Shown: positions 1 through 8,449 of the stretch, one piece after another
Position numbering within the stretch: position 1 is the first letter of the stretch
Layout of the letters: each line of letters begins with the position of its first letter
Origin: Reinekea marina
Lineage (GTDB): Bacteria > Pseudomonadota > Gammaproteobacteria > Pseudomonadales > Natronospirillaceae
Assembly (NCBI RefSeq): GCF_030409715.1
Contig: NZ_JAUFQI010000001.1
Location: 1,357,001 to 1,421,000, forward strand
Length of the DNA: 64,000 nt
Reading direction: 5' to 3'
Notes under the pieces: generated by a model
What the model was told of the DNA's origin: nothing
Seen by the model: only the letters and a program-made list of their open reading frames with translations
The model's database searches: none
Position numbers and translations under genes: made by a program

Positions 1-1022
1 CGTTGTTTCATGTTAACCATGAATTTTGCTTTAGTCACACCAAATGGCAGTTGCACTAAACCTGTATTAGGTCCGGTGGGCACTAGGGCCATCATTTTTG
101 TCATAGGTTTATAGGGTTGAGCCTTTTTCCCGGCTTTTGTAGCAAGGATATTTTTAACCAGCAAGTCCGCCTGCATACCCGCTACGTAACCTAGTTTTGG
201 GCTTCCGGTATTCGCAATATCCCCAAGTGAATAAAGGTTATCGTAGCCTTCAACTTGAAAATAGGCGTCTACTTTTACGTAGCCTTGTTTGTTTAGTGCG
301 GCCGATAAATGTGGTTTAAGAAATTCGGAGTTTGGTTGAGTTCCGATAGCCGAAAATACCAAGTCAGCCGTTATGGTGTGACCAGTGTTGGCGTCTTGGT
401 ACCGATCACCTTCGGCTCGATACAGTCGGTTCGTCTCAATTTTTACACCGAGTGCTTCTAATTGCTTAAATGCAAGTTTCTGTGCCTTAGGTTTAAAGGT
501 GTCTAAAAGAGTTGATTGGCTATGTGCTAGCGTGACAGTTTTCTCTGGAAAGGCCGCTGCTATTTCGCCTGCAAGCTCTACACCGACAACGCCTCCGCCT
601 AGAATAAGAATATCTTTTGCGGCCTGAATATCTTGTCGTGTTTTTATTTGTTCCTGATTTCTCATTTCCAGCACGAGGCTGTTATTACTTTTGACCATCG
701 GCATCGTTTCATAGCGGGAGCCCGTGGCGATGATTGCTTGTCGAAAGGTAATAGTTTCGCCGTTTTCAAGAATGACTTGGTGTTGATTCATCTCGGAAAC
801 ACCACTGTGGATAAATTTTCCGGCCAGAAAATCGGTGTAACGTTTACGGGGGCTTTTAGGGAGTAATTCAGGTGCTGTGACGTTCCGTAATGTTGCGTAG
901 GTCACTTCGAAGTAATCTTTCCGGTCCAGCATGAGCGTATTAATGCCTGCTGCGGCTAATTTCTGCGCCACTTTAGCACCAGAAAAGCCACCACCGATGA
1001 TAAGGGTATCTGTATGAATCAT
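1..1022 (-). CDS. FAD-dependent NADH oxidoreductase, FSP1/AIFM2-like (partial)
   Basis: The gene reads leftward from an ATG at 1022 and runs off the left edge; 340 codons are visible without a stop. The N-terminus has a Rossmann FAD-binding motif (LIIGGGFSGAKVAQKL, about residues 8-23). A second dinucleotide motif for NAD(P)H (ILILGGGVVGVELAGE) lies near residue 143, and the FAD-closing motif LYSLGDIANTG near residue 274. This two-dinucleotide layout is that of pyridine nucleotide-disulfide oxidoreductases. The lack of a CxxxxC redox pair and the overall pattern point to the AIFM2/FSP1 or type-II NADH dehydrogenase-like group, which passes electrons from NAD(P)H to quinones. The substrate is unknown. 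The LysR gene on the other strand is its likely regulator. Confidence 0.8.
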   Translation of the reverse strand, partial: MIHTDTLIIGGGFSGAKVAQKLAAAGINTLMLDRKDYFEVTYATLRNVTAPELLPKSPRKRYTDFLAGKFIHSGVSEMNQHQVILENGETITFRQAIIATGSRYETMPMVKSNNSLVLEMRNQEQIKTRQDIQAAKDILILGGGVVGVELAGEIAAAFPEKTVTLAHSQSTLLDTFKPKAQKLAFKQLEALGVKIETNRLYRAEGDRYQDANTGHTITADLVFSAIGTQPNSEFLKPHLSAALNKQGYVKVDAYFQVEGYDNLYSLGDIANTGSPKLGYVAGMQADLLVKNILATKAGKKAQPYKPMTKMMALVPTGPNTGLVQLPFGVTKAKFMVNMKQ

Positions 1023-1066
1023 GTTAAAACTCCTATTAGTTATGTTTAGCAGTTTACTCTTGCTGT

Positions 1067-1108
1067 TCTGCAAATAAATAGTTAACTTTGCAAAGTTTAT
1101 TTGCAAAT
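1067..1108. promoter_or_regulatory. Candidate LysR operator: three TTTGCAAA-type palindromes
   Basis: The 97-bp divergent spacer contains two perfect 10-bp palindromes, CTTTGCAAAG (1086-1095) and ATTTGCAAAT (1099-1108). A weaker third copy, TTCTGCAAAT, lies at 1067-1076. The outer copies also form an inverted repeat (1069-1078 and 1096-1105). LysR regulators usually bind several dyads between themselves and a divergent target. Binding here is inference. Confidence 0.5.
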
Positions 1109-1119
1109 ATGAAATAATT

Positions 1120-2004
1120 ATGAATTGGAACGATATACGATTTATTCTGGCAATAGCGGAGTTTGGAAAATTACAGGAAGCCGCCGAGGCTATGAAAGTA
1201 AGTCACACGACCGTTTGGCGGAGAATACAAGCGTTAGAAAAGGGCATTGGTGCCCAGCTATTCGTTAGCGATCGTCAGGGCTACCGCTTAACCGATATTG
1301 GTGAACAGGTAATTCGGCATGCCAAAAACGTTTCCGACAGCATGGATGCTATTGACGAGATTGTCTCTGGGCAAAAAACTGAATTGAAAGGGCTCATTCG
1401 GATTACCGTGCCTCTTCAGGCGGCCAACACGTTTTTACCGTCTGTTTTGAAGGAATTTCGAACGCTGTACCCACAGATTCAATTTGAAGTCATCCAAAGC
1501 AACGTGCAGCTCGATTTGGAGAGGCGAGAAGCAGACATTGCCATTCGCGGTACGAATAAAGCACCCGATAATCTGGTCGGAAGATGCCTAGGCAGAACGA
1601 ATTGGTCTTTGTTCGTTCACGATGAATATTATGAAGGTCGGCTGATGTCTTTAGAAGAAATCAAACGGCTACCCTTGATCGGATACCAAACGGCAAGTAC
1701 GCCATCACTGCGGTGGTACGACAGTGCGTTTCAGGAATGCCCAAAGGCTATTTTGTGCAATGGTATAGACGAGGGTCAAGGCTTCGCCGAGGCCGGTTTG
1801 GGCGTGGCGTTGTTACCAACGAATGGTGATAACGCGTTAAATGAAATCTATACCTTGCCTGAACGGTTTGGTGTGGAGCTTTGGTTGTTGACGCACAAAG
1901 AAATGCGTAATTCTGCAAAAATTAGGGCCTTTTGGGAATTTCTCTTAGCAAAGTTAGAGCAACATGAACTATTACGTAAAGCAATGGCTAAACGCATTGA
2001 ATAA
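1120..2004 (+). CDS. LysR-family transcriptional regulator
   Basis: This 294-residue protein has the usual LysR length. The N-terminal winged helix-turn-helix occupies about residues 1-60 (FGKLQEAAEAMKVSHTTVWR followed by ALEKGIGAQLFVSDRQG). The C-terminal part, from about residue 90, is the periplasmic-binding-like co-inducer domain. It reads away from the FAD oxidoreductase on the opposite strand, and the spacer holds a set of palindromes, so it probably controls that gene and itself. The inducer cannot be told from sequence. No obvious Shine-Dalgarno sequence precedes the ATG, so the exact start is slightly uncertain. Confidence 0.9.
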   Translation: MNWNDIRFILAIAEFGKLQEAAEAMKVSHTTVWRRIQALEKGIGAQLFVSDRQGYRLTDIGEQVIRHAKNVSDSMDAIDEIVSGQKTELKGLIRITVPLQAANTFLPSVLKEFRTLYPQIQFEVIQSNVQLDLERREADIAIRGTNKAPDNLVGRCLGRTNWSLFVHDEYYEGRLMSLEEIKRLPLIGYQTASTPSLRWYDSAFQECPKAILCNGIDEGQGFAEAGLGVALLPTNGDNALNEIYTLPERFGVELWLLTHKEMRNSAKIRAFWEFLLAKLEQHELLRKAMAKRIE

Positions 2005-2354
2005 CCGGACTGCCTTCGTTACTGGGCGTCGGCATTCTACAAATGTAATCATCCCCGCCACCTGATACTTTAGCATGTGGCGGCTGTGTGATATCAGTGA
2101 TAATAATTTAAGTTAATAACAATTGTTAATTTTTAAAAGCCTCGATCTACGAGGTTTTTTGTTTGTAAGTTCATATTCCAAACCTCTGAGCCAATAGCCT
2201 CCAGGTAAACTGTAGTTTTTTAAGCTGAAAGACTCTTCGAGCTAATCTTTGCTCATTTTAAAAGTACAATAAACCGAGTTTGGCCGTTTTCTTCAAACGG
2301 CGTTAAGGATCCCACTAGTTAAAAATCACTCTGAAAGTATTGAAAAATTCAATT
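2005..2354. other. Non-coding spacer upstream of the gluconate operon
   Basis: I see no gene in this stretch. It contains a 7-bp inverted repeat at 2055-2061/2077-2083 just past the LysR gene, a clear intrinsic terminator at 2140-2160, and a further 7-bp hairpin at 2283-2301 without a T-run. The remainder is AT-rich leader leading into the operators. Confidence 0.6.
2140..2160 (+). terminator. Intrinsic terminator after the LysR gene
   Basis: CCTCG (2140-2144), loop ATCTA and CGAGG (2150-2154) form a 5-bp GC-rich stem followed directly by six T. It separates the LysR gene from the gluconate operon. Confidence 0.75.
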
Positions 2355-2389
2355 GTTACCCGTAACATGGTTTTTGCGTTACGGGTAAC
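2355..2389 (+). promoter_or_regulatory. Pair of GntR-type operators
   Basis: GTTACCCGTAAC (2355-2366) and GTTACGGGTAAC (2378-2389) are exact reverse complements of each other, and each is itself nearly palindromic. With flanks they read TTGTTACCCGTAACATGG and GCGTTACGGGTAACATGC. These match the E. coli gluconate repressor GntR site, whose core is close to ATGTTACC..GGTAACAT. The centres lie 23 bp apart, so two dimers would sit at slightly more than two helical turns. A GntR-like LacI-family gene closes the operon downstream. Confidence 0.8.
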
Positions 2390-2399
2390 ATGCTAGAAT
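2371..2399 (+). promoter_or_regulatory. Putative promoter of the gluconate operon
   Basis: A -10-like TAGAAT lies at 2394-2399, with a poor -35 match (TTTTTG, 2371-2376) 17 bp upstream. The second operator fills the -35/-10 spacer, the position expected for steric repression. The weak -35 suggests an activator may also be needed; this is inference. Confidence 0.5.
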
Positions 2400-2460
2400 T
2401 TAAGTAAGCTTCCCGTTCGATGAAACAACAATAACAATCAATTAACTTAAGGTTTTCGTG

Positions 2461-3480
2461 ATGAAAAAATTTACTTCCAAAGCGATAGTCACCCTCGTAG
2501 CCGCTGGATTAATGTCTTCAACCGTTTTCAGTGCAGACTTTAAATTTAAGTTCCAATCTTCAGACCCTGCGGGCGTGAAGAATTTTGAACTTCAGCAAGA
2601 TTGGGCCGACCGAGTGGAAAAAATGTCGGGCGGCCGTATCGATATTGATCTATTGCCAACGGGTGCCGTTGTTAAACACACCGAAACGATGGACGCGATG
2701 AAGCTGGGTATCCTAGATGGCCACATTACGTCGACTAGCTACTTCGCGGGTAAAGACCCAGCTTTTGCGTTGTTAGGAGGAACTGTGGGGGCATGGTCAG
2801 ATACGACACAGCTGCTTCAGTTTATGAATTTTGGCGGCGGTAACGAACTAATGGAAGAGTTGTATGCACCCTACGGCGTTCAATTTATTGCCGCTTCTAC
2901 AACGGGTTTAGAAGCTTTTGTTTCTAAAGTACCGCTTAATGGCGTTGCCGACCTTAAAGGATTAAAAATGCGCGCACCTGAAGGCATGGTGCAAAAGGTA
3001 TTTGCAGCAGCAGGAGCATCACCTGTTAATTTACCAGGCTCAGAAGTCTTTACTGGATTAAGTAAGGGGGTTATTGACGCTGCGGATTACACCGTATTCT
3101 CAACCAACCATGCACAAGGCATGCATGATGTAGCTCAGCATCCAGTTTACCCAGGCTTTCACTCATTACCTTTGATTGATATATCAATGAGTAGCAAAAA
3201 GTGGAACAAGCTGCCTGAAGATTTGCGTGAGATTTTAAAAGTTGCATCGCGAGATTTCTCTTACAACATTACAAATGAATTAAAAATGGCCGATGCCGTT
3301 GCTGTTTCAGAAGCGCGTGCAAACCCGAGCATTACTATTCATGACTGGTCTGCAGAGGAGCGAATGAAATTCCGTGCTATTGCAAAGACTGAGTGGGAAA
3401 AAGCTGCTAAAGCATCTCCGAGCGCTGAAAAAGCCTACAAGGTGCTAATTGAGTATATGGAAACTTCGGGTCTGCTCTAA
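2461..3480 (+). CDS. TRAP transporter substrate-binding protein, probable gluconate receptor
   Basis: This is a 339-residue DctP-family extracytoplasmic solute receptor with a clear Sec signal peptide (Lys-rich start, hydrophobic core, cleavage after VFSA near residue 25). The motif LKGLKMRAPEGM near residues 166-177 carries the conserved arginine (Arg171) that salt-bridges the substrate carboxylate in this family. The ATG at 2461 is preferred over a GTG one codon upstream because AAGG lies 8 nt before it. It is the first gene of an operon with both TRAP membrane subunits, gluconokinase and the Entner-Doudoroff enzymes. Gluconate as substrate is therefore a strong contextual inference. Confidence 0.88.
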   Translation: MKKFTSKAIVTLVAAGLMSSTVFSADFKFKFQSSDPAGVKNFELQQDWADRVEKMSGGRIDIDLLPTGAVVKHTETMDAMKLGILDGHITSTSYFAGKDPAFALLGGTVGAWSDTTQLLQFMNFGGGNELMEELYAPYGVQFIAASTTGLEAFVSKVPLNGVADLKGLKMRAPEGMVQKVFAAAGASPVNLPGSEVFTGLSKGVIDAADYTVFSTNHAQGMHDVAQHPVYPGFHSLPLIDISMSSKKWNKLPEDLREILKVASRDFSYNITNELKMADAVAVSEARANPSITIHDWSAEERMKFRAIAKTEWEKAAKASPSAEKAYKVLIEYMETSGLL

Positions 3481-3504
3481 TTATTTCTAGAGTCTTAGTT
3501 TAAA

Positions 3505-3523
3505 GGAGAGCGCAATGCTCTCC
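3505..3523 (+). other. Intercistronic stem-loop after the receptor gene
   Basis: GGAGAGC (3505-3511), loop GCAAT and GCTCTCC (3517-3523) form a perfect 7-bp hairpin between the receptor and small permease genes. No T-tract follows, so it is not a full terminator. Such hairpins commonly protect the upstream message and let the binding protein be made in excess over the membrane subunits. Confidence 0.55.
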
Positions 3524-3551
3524 TGAATTTTAAATCTCAAGAGGATTCACT

Positions 3552-4094
3552 ATGTCGACCCATGAGTCTGACACACAAGAACATGAACCTAAAAACTTCT
3601 TAGACCATGCCATGAAATGGTTGGGCGATGTGGCAAGCCTCTTGTTCTTGCTGACTGTCCTAATCTCGTTCTATGAAGTTGTAATGCGATACGTGTTTAA
3701 CATGCCGACCATGTGGGTTCACGAATCTGCATCCTTTATTGGCGGTTTGTTGTTTGTACTTGGTGGTAGCTATGCACTGGCCACAAATCGACACGTTCGT
3801 GTAGTGCTTATTTACGACATTGTCTCTGGCAAAACACGTCGAATTTTGAATGTGTTTCATCACCTAATGGGGATGTTATTTAGTGGTTTGATGGTCTATG
3901 CCTCCTTTCATATGGTTTCTGCGGCTTGGTACTCTCCATGGGGCGGCTTTAAGTTAGAGAGCTCTGGTTCGGCTTGGGATCCGGCGTTTCCTGCACTCAC
4001 TAAATTATGGATTCTTATAATTTTTTCGATCATGTTTTTGCAATTCTTGCTGCATTTGGTTCAAGAGATCGCAGCGTTTCGGAGTACTAAATAA
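3552..4094 (+). CDS. TRAP transporter small permease (DctQ family)
   Basis: This 180-residue integral membrane protein has about four hydrophobic segments, as expected for the DctQ subunit. The first transmembrane helix near residues 28-50 carries the typical FYEVVMRYVF pattern, and WVHESASFIGGLLFV follows in the second. The charged N-terminus is cytoplasmic. AGAGGA precedes the ATG. The stop overlaps the ATG of the large permease (TAATG), so the two subunits are translationally coupled. It scaffolds the large subunit in the Na+-driven importer. Confidence 0.9.
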   Translation: MSTHESDTQEHEPKNFLDHAMKWLGDVASLLFLLTVLISFYEVVMRYVFNMPTMWVHESASFIGGLLFVLGGSYALATNRHVRVVLIYDIVSGKTRRILNVFHHLMGMLFSGLMVYASFHMVSAAWYSPWGGFKLESSGSAWDPAFPALTKLWILIIFSIMFLQFLLHLVQEIAAFRSTK

Positions 4095-5416
4095 TGTTTG
4101 AGCTGTCTGCCTTAGGTATTGGTTGGGTCAGTCTGATCATGCTTGGCCTGATGATTATATTACTGTTAACTGGAATGCAGTTGGCGTTTGTTACTGGGCT
4201 TGTTGCTGTTTTTGCTGCGGTTGGATGGTTTGGAATAGATGCCTTGGGTGTTGTTTCGAGCCGTGTATTTAGCTTTGTTGGCAGCTATGTATTTTTAGCC
4301 GTCCCTATGTTCGTGATGATGGCGGCATTGTTAGATAGGTCTGGTATCGCGACAGATTTATTCGATGCGATGAAAAAAGTGGGTCGAAAACTTAACGGTG
4401 GCGTTGCTGTTCAGACACTATTGGTAGCCGTTGTGCTGGCATCTATGTCAGGTGTTATTGGCGGTGAAACTGTTTTACTCGGTATTCTTGCGTTACCGCA
4501 AATGCTGCGCTTAGGCTATGATCGCAAGTTAGCCATAGGAACAACGGCCGCAGGTGGTGCTCTGGGAACAATGTTACCGCCTAGCATTGTCATTATTATT
4601 TACGGCTTAACAGCGAACGTCTCAATAGGTGATTTATTTAAGGCCTCTTTTGTACCTGCTCTCATGTTGGCGAGTTTTTATATTATTTATGTACTGGTCG
4701 TCGCAAAACTTAACCCCGCTAAAGCGCCCATTCCATCGGCAGAAGAACTGCGTGAAGACGATTTAAAAAACGTCAATTACGTTCGGGCTTTGTTGTTTCC
4801 ATTTTTAACGGTTACAGCGGTATTGGGTAGTATTTATGGTGGTATCGCTTCGGTAACGGAAGCGTCGGCGCTGGGTGTTGTTGGTATTGCCATTAGCGCT
4901 GCAATTCGTAAAGAGCTTACTTGGACTGTCCTTAAAGAAAGTGCCCAAGCTACCATGCGTACCTGCGGCATGATTATTTGGATAGGTATTGGTGCAACCG
5001 CATTGGTTGGTGTTTATAACTTAATGGGTGGCATCGACTTTGTAGAGTCACTGATTTTATCTTGGAGTAATGGCAGCGTAATGGGCACAGTCCTCATTAT
5101 GATGGTTATTCTACTTATTCTTGGCATGTTTTTAGATTGGGTGGGCGTGGCGTTGCTGACGATGCCTATTTTTGTACCCATCATTACAGGTTTAGGGTTA
5201 GACCCAATTTGGTTCGGTGTGGTATTTACATTGAACATGCAAGTGTCATTTTTATCGCCTCCATTTGGTCCGGCTGCCTTTTATCTTAAATCGGTTGCGC
5301 CAAAAGACATATCATTGGGTGAAATATTTGTATCGCTCATTCCATTTATTTGTTTGCAAATTCTAGCGCTGACATTAGTGATTTTATTTCCTGAAATTGC
5401 TCTGTGGTGGAAATAA
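4094..5416 (+). CDS. TRAP transporter large permease (DctM family)
   Basis: This 440-residue protein has about 12 hydrophobic segments and is the ion-coupled transport subunit. Family patterns include VPMFVMMAALLDRSGIATDL near residue 70, the GGALGTMLPPSIVIIIYG loop near residue 152, and SFLSPPFGPAAFYLKSVAP near residue 385. Length and topology are typical of DctM. Its start overlaps the DctQ stop and its own stop lies 2 nt before the gluconokinase ATG. It is not fused to DctQ. Confidence 0.92.
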   Translation: MFELSALGIGWVSLIMLGLMIILLLTGMQLAFVTGLVAVFAAVGWFGIDALGVVSSRVFSFVGSYVFLAVPMFVMMAALLDRSGIATDLFDAMKKVGRKLNGGVAVQTLLVAVVLASMSGVIGGETVLLGILALPQMLRLGYDRKLAIGTTAAGGALGTMLPPSIVIIIYGLTANVSIGDLFKASFVPALMLASFYIIYVLVVAKLNPAKAPIPSAEELREDDLKNVNYVRALLFPFLTVTAVLGSIYGGIASVTEASALGVVGIAISAAIRKELTWTVLKESAQATMRTCGMIIWIGIGATALVGVYNLMGGIDFVESLILSWSNGSVMGTVLIMMVILLILGMFLDWVGVALLTMPIFVPIITGLGLDPIWFGVVFTLNMQVSFLSPPFGPAAFYLKSVAPKDISLGEIFVSLIPFICLQILALTLVILFPEIALWWK

Positions 5417-5418
5417 AC

Positions 5419-5967
5419 ATGACGGTCCTTACTGATATTTTGAAACCAACAACATTAAAGATTGTTGTAATGGGCGTTTCTGGCTGTGGCAAGTCGGCGA
5501 TTGCAGCTGAACTCGCTAAACGGCTGGGCGTAGAGTATGTCGATGGTGATCATTATCACGCCGAATCAAGTATCGAAAAAATGAGCCGTGGCATACCGTT
5601 GACCGATGAAGATCGCTTAGCTTGGTTGCAGACACTTAATGGCGTTATTCAAAAAAAAGATGGTTTGGTATTAGCCTGTTCAGCACTAACACCAATGTAC
5701 CGATCCCTACTAAAGGAGGGAAATCAACAAGTTACTTTTATATACCTGCACGGTTCCATTGAACTTATATGGTCGCGAATGCGAGAGCGTGTTAACCATT
5801 ATTTTGCAGGGCGAAAGCTATTAGAAAGTCAGTTCGACACATTGATTGAACCGAATGCCGATGAAGCCATCGCAATCTCAATTGATCAGCCAATAGAACG
5901 TATTGTTGAATCAGCACTTGCGGCATTATCAGGCAGTGCGTCAGCTAAACGAGGAGAGACATTGTGA
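5419..5967 (+). CDS. gntK: Gluconokinase
   Basis: This 182-residue cytoplasmic kinase phosphorylates D-gluconate to 6-phosphogluconate with ATP. The P-loop GVSGCGKS is at residues 19-26. The family motif VDGDHYHAESSIEKMSRGIP, which binds gluconate, follows near residues 44-63, and LTDEDRLAWL comes after it. Length matches the GntK/IdnK family. The ATG at 5419 lies 2 nt after the dctM stop; GTG codons at 5404 and 5407 would overlap dctM and are less likely. Its 3' end overlaps edd by 4 nt (ATTGTGA). It links uptake to the Entner-Doudoroff enzymes that follow. Confidence 0.93.
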   Translation: MTVLTDILKPTTLKIVVMGVSGCGKSAIAAELAKRLGVEYVDGDHYHAESSIEKMSRGIPLTDEDRLAWLQTLNGVIQKKDGLVLACSALTPMYRSLLKEGNQQVTFIYLHGSIELIWSRMRERVNHYFAGRKLLESQFDTLIEPNADEAIAISIDQPIERIVESALAALSGSASAKRGETL

Positions 5968-7775
5968 ATCCAATCGTTGCAAAAGTTACTCATGAGATAG
6001 AGCATCGCAGCCAGAATACCCGTAAAGAGTATCTAGAGAAAATACGAATTCAGGCAAATCAAAAGCCAAATAGAGATGCATTGAGCTGTGGAAACTTAGC
6101 GCATGCTGTTGCCCCTTTTGAAGAGCAAGAAAAGCAAAAAATATTAGATAAGCAGCGCTCCAATGTGGCCATTGTAACGGCCTACAATGATATGTTAAGC
6201 GCACATCAACCTTATAAAGATTACCCAGATACTATTAAGAAAGTTCTTTTTGGTGAGGGTCACTCGGCGCAAGTTGCAGGGGGTGTTCCTGCTATGTGCG
6301 ACGGTGTCACGCAGGGGCAGGTGGGCATGGAAATGTCTTTGTTTTCCAGAGATACCATCGCAATGGCGACGTCCGTTTCGTTGAGTCACAATATATTTGA
6401 TGCCACTTTATTGCTTGGGATTTGCGACAAAATTGCACCAGGCCAATTAATGGGCGCACTGGCTTTTGGGCATTTACCTACGGCGTTTGTGCCCGCCGGA
6501 CCGATGGCCAGTGGCATATCGAATGATCAAAAATCACAGGTACGCCAAAAGTTTGCAAGTGGTGAAGTGGGCAAAGAAGCTTTGCTGGCTTCAGAATGTT
6601 CAGCCTACCATTCTCATGGAACTTGTACTTTTTATGGCACCGCAAATACTAATCAATTGGTATTTGAAGCCATGGGCTTAATGCTACCAGGTTCTGCATT
6701 TGTACACCCAGATGATGAATTAAGACTTGAACTAACTAAATTTATCAGCCGCCACGTTGCATCTTTATCGCGTGGATCAGATAACTATCGGCCTTTAGCA
6801 GAAACGTTTTCCGCGAAGACCCTAGTGAACGGTTTAGTCGCTTTGCTATCTTCAGGAGGGTCAACAAACCATACCATTCACATGATTGCTATCGCTCGTG
6901 CTGCAGGCCTCATTTTAACATGGGAAGACATCGATGCATTGTCAGAAGTTGTGCCATTGTTAGTCAGTATTTACCCCAACGGTAGTGATGATATTAACGC
7001 CTTTCAACACAAAGGCGGTACACCGAGGCTACTAAGCCAACTCAATACATTAAATTTATTGCATATGGATGTTCAGCCGGTTTATGGGTCAATGAGCGAC
7101 TATCTAAAATCGCCTAGCCTATCCGCAGAAGGTGAGTTGGTCTTTAGGGAGCTCGATGATATTAGCGAATCAAATGTCATCGCAACATCAGACGCTCCGT
7201 TCAAATTTAAAGGCGGTTTAAAGTTGCTAAAAGGCAATTTGGGTCGTGGTGTCATGAAGATATCAGCAATTGAAGCAAGCAACCTTGTGGTGACTGGCGA
7301 GGTCAAAGTTTTTAGTGATCAAAACGATGTTGTTGAAGCCTATGAACAAGGCATTCTGAACGGCAACTATATCGTTGTTGTTCGATTTAACGGGCCATGT
7401 ATGAACGGCATGCCAGAACTGCATAAACTCATGCCAATTATGAGCAATCTGATGAACAAAGGGCATAGCGTTGCGTTAGTCACCGACGGAAGATTATCGG
7501 GTGCATCGGGTAAGGTTCCTGCCGTACTGCATGTGACGCCAGAAGCCGCAAAAGGTGGTGCAATCGCGTTACTTGAAGATGGCGATTTGGTAAGTATCGA
7601 CGCAATCAAGGGCACCATTGAGTGCGGCACTGATCTTAGCGATCGTTCTGCGGCAACCCCACCAAAGACTAATTATGAAAGTGGCTATGGTCGCGAATAT
7701 TTTCAACTGTTTAGACAATCGGTTAGCCCGGCAGATCAGGGCGCCAGTATATTTTTTAATGGAGATGTATCATGA
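5964..7775 (+). CDS. edd: 6-phosphogluconate dehydratase
   Basis: This 603-residue enzyme dehydrates 6-phosphogluconate to 2-keto-3-deoxy-6-phosphogluconate, the first committed step of the Entner-Doudoroff pathway. It matches the IlvD/Edd family in length and motifs: ITAYNDMLSAHQPY-like VTAYNDMLSAHQPYKDYP near residue 71, CDGVTQGQVGMEMSLFSRD near residue 112, SGGSTNHTIHMIAIARAAG near residue 297, and RFNGPCMNGMPELH near residue 474. The cysteines in these motifs are the usual [4Fe-4S] ligands. It starts at GTG 5964, overlapping the gntK stop, and its stop overlaps the eda ATG (ATGA). Confidence 0.96.
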   Translation: MNPIVAKVTHEIEHRSQNTRKEYLEKIRIQANQKPNRDALSCGNLAHAVAPFEEQEKQKILDKQRSNVAIVTAYNDMLSAHQPYKDYPDTIKKVLFGEGHSAQVAGGVPAMCDGVTQGQVGMEMSLFSRDTIAMATSVSLSHNIFDATLLLGICDKIAPGQLMGALAFGHLPTAFVPAGPMASGISNDQKSQVRQKFASGEVGKEALLASECSAYHSHGTCTFYGTANTNQLVFEAMGLMLPGSAFVHPDDELRLELTKFISRHVASLSRGSDNYRPLAETFSAKTLVNGLVALLSSGGSTNHTIHMIAIARAAGLILTWEDIDALSEVVPLLVSIYPNGSDDINAFQHKGGTPRLLSQLNTLNLLHMDVQPVYGSMSDYLKSPSLSAEGELVFRELDDISESNVIATSDAPFKFKGGLKLLKGNLGRGVMKISAIEASNLVVTGEVKVFSDQNDVVEAYEQGILNGNYIVVVRFNGPCMNGMPELHKLMPIMSNLMNKGHSVALVTDGRLSGASGKVPAVLHVTPEAAKGGAIALLEDGDLVSIDAIKGTIECGTDLSDRSAATPPKTNYESGYGREYFQLFRQSVSPADQGASIFFNGDVS

Positions 7776-8410
7776 TCGCTCAAAAGAATGTCAGTGCTGT
7801 ATTTGAAGCTTCACCTATTGTACCCGTGATGGTCATTAAGGATCTTGCTGTTGCTATACCTCTTGCACAGGCCTTGCTCGATGGCGGTATTAATGTGTTT
7901 GAAATAACATTACGCACAGAAGCCGCTTTGGATGCCATTGAAAAAATAGCTAAAACATTTCCACAGGCTATTGTAGGGGCTGGTACAGTATTAAGTACGC
8001 AGCAATATGATGATGTCGTCGCCCGTGGCGCGCAATTTGCCATTAGCCCTGGGTTTACGTCTAATCTATTAAAACATGCCTCTGGCCAAGCGGCACCGCT
8101 TATTCCGGGTGTTTCTAGTGCCAGCGAAATGATGCAGGCACGTGAATTGGGATACACCCATCTTAAGTTCTTCCCAGCAGAAGCTAGTGGTGGTGCAAAG
8201 GCGTTAAAAGCGCTGACTGCACCTATTCAAGATGTAAAAATTTGTCCGACGGGCGGTATTTCAGAAGCTAATATGAATGATTATTTAGAATTGGCTAGCG
8301 TAGTCTGTGTTGGTGGAAGTTGGATCATGCCAGAAGCCGCAATTGAAGCGAAGCGATGGGCTGAAATTACCGATCTGACGAAAAGTGCCCTAGAAAAAGT
8401 TGCGTCTTAA
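7772..8410 (+). CDS. eda: KDPG aldolase (2-dehydro-3-deoxyphosphogluconate aldolase)
   Basis: This 212-residue class I aldolase splits 2-keto-3-deoxy-6-phosphogluconate into pyruvate and glyceraldehyde-3-phosphate. The catalytic Glu lies in FEITLRTEAAL near residue 46. The Schiff-base Lys lies in THLKFFPAEASGG near residue 133, and the phosphate-binding segment is ICPTGGISEANMNDYL near residue 160. Length and motifs are those of the trimeric Eda family. It overlaps edd by 4 nt (ATGA), so the two are translationally coupled. This completes the route from gluconate to central metabolism. Confidence 0.96.
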   Translation: MIAQKNVSAVFEASPIVPVMVIKDLAVAIPLAQALLDGGINVFEITLRTEAALDAIEKIAKTFPQAIVGAGTVLSTQQYDDVVARGAQFAISPGFTSNLLKHASGQAAPLIPGVSSASEMMQARELGYTHLKFFPAEASGGAKALKALTAPIQDVKICPTGGISEANMNDYLELASVVCVGGSWIMPEAAIEAKRWAEITDLTKSALEKVAS

Positions 8411-8449
8411 TATCAAGCCAAAGCTTTAATAAATCTGTTAGACTTTGTA

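Noticed and set aside
385..866. Two plus-strand frames near the left edge
   Set aside because: They lie opposite the FAD oxidoreductase, whose two dinucleotide motifs and continuous frame identify the real coding strand.
2283..2301. GCCGTTT/AAACGGC hairpin as a terminator before the gluconate operon
   Set aside because: It has no T-run on either strand, and a better terminator lies at 2140-2160.
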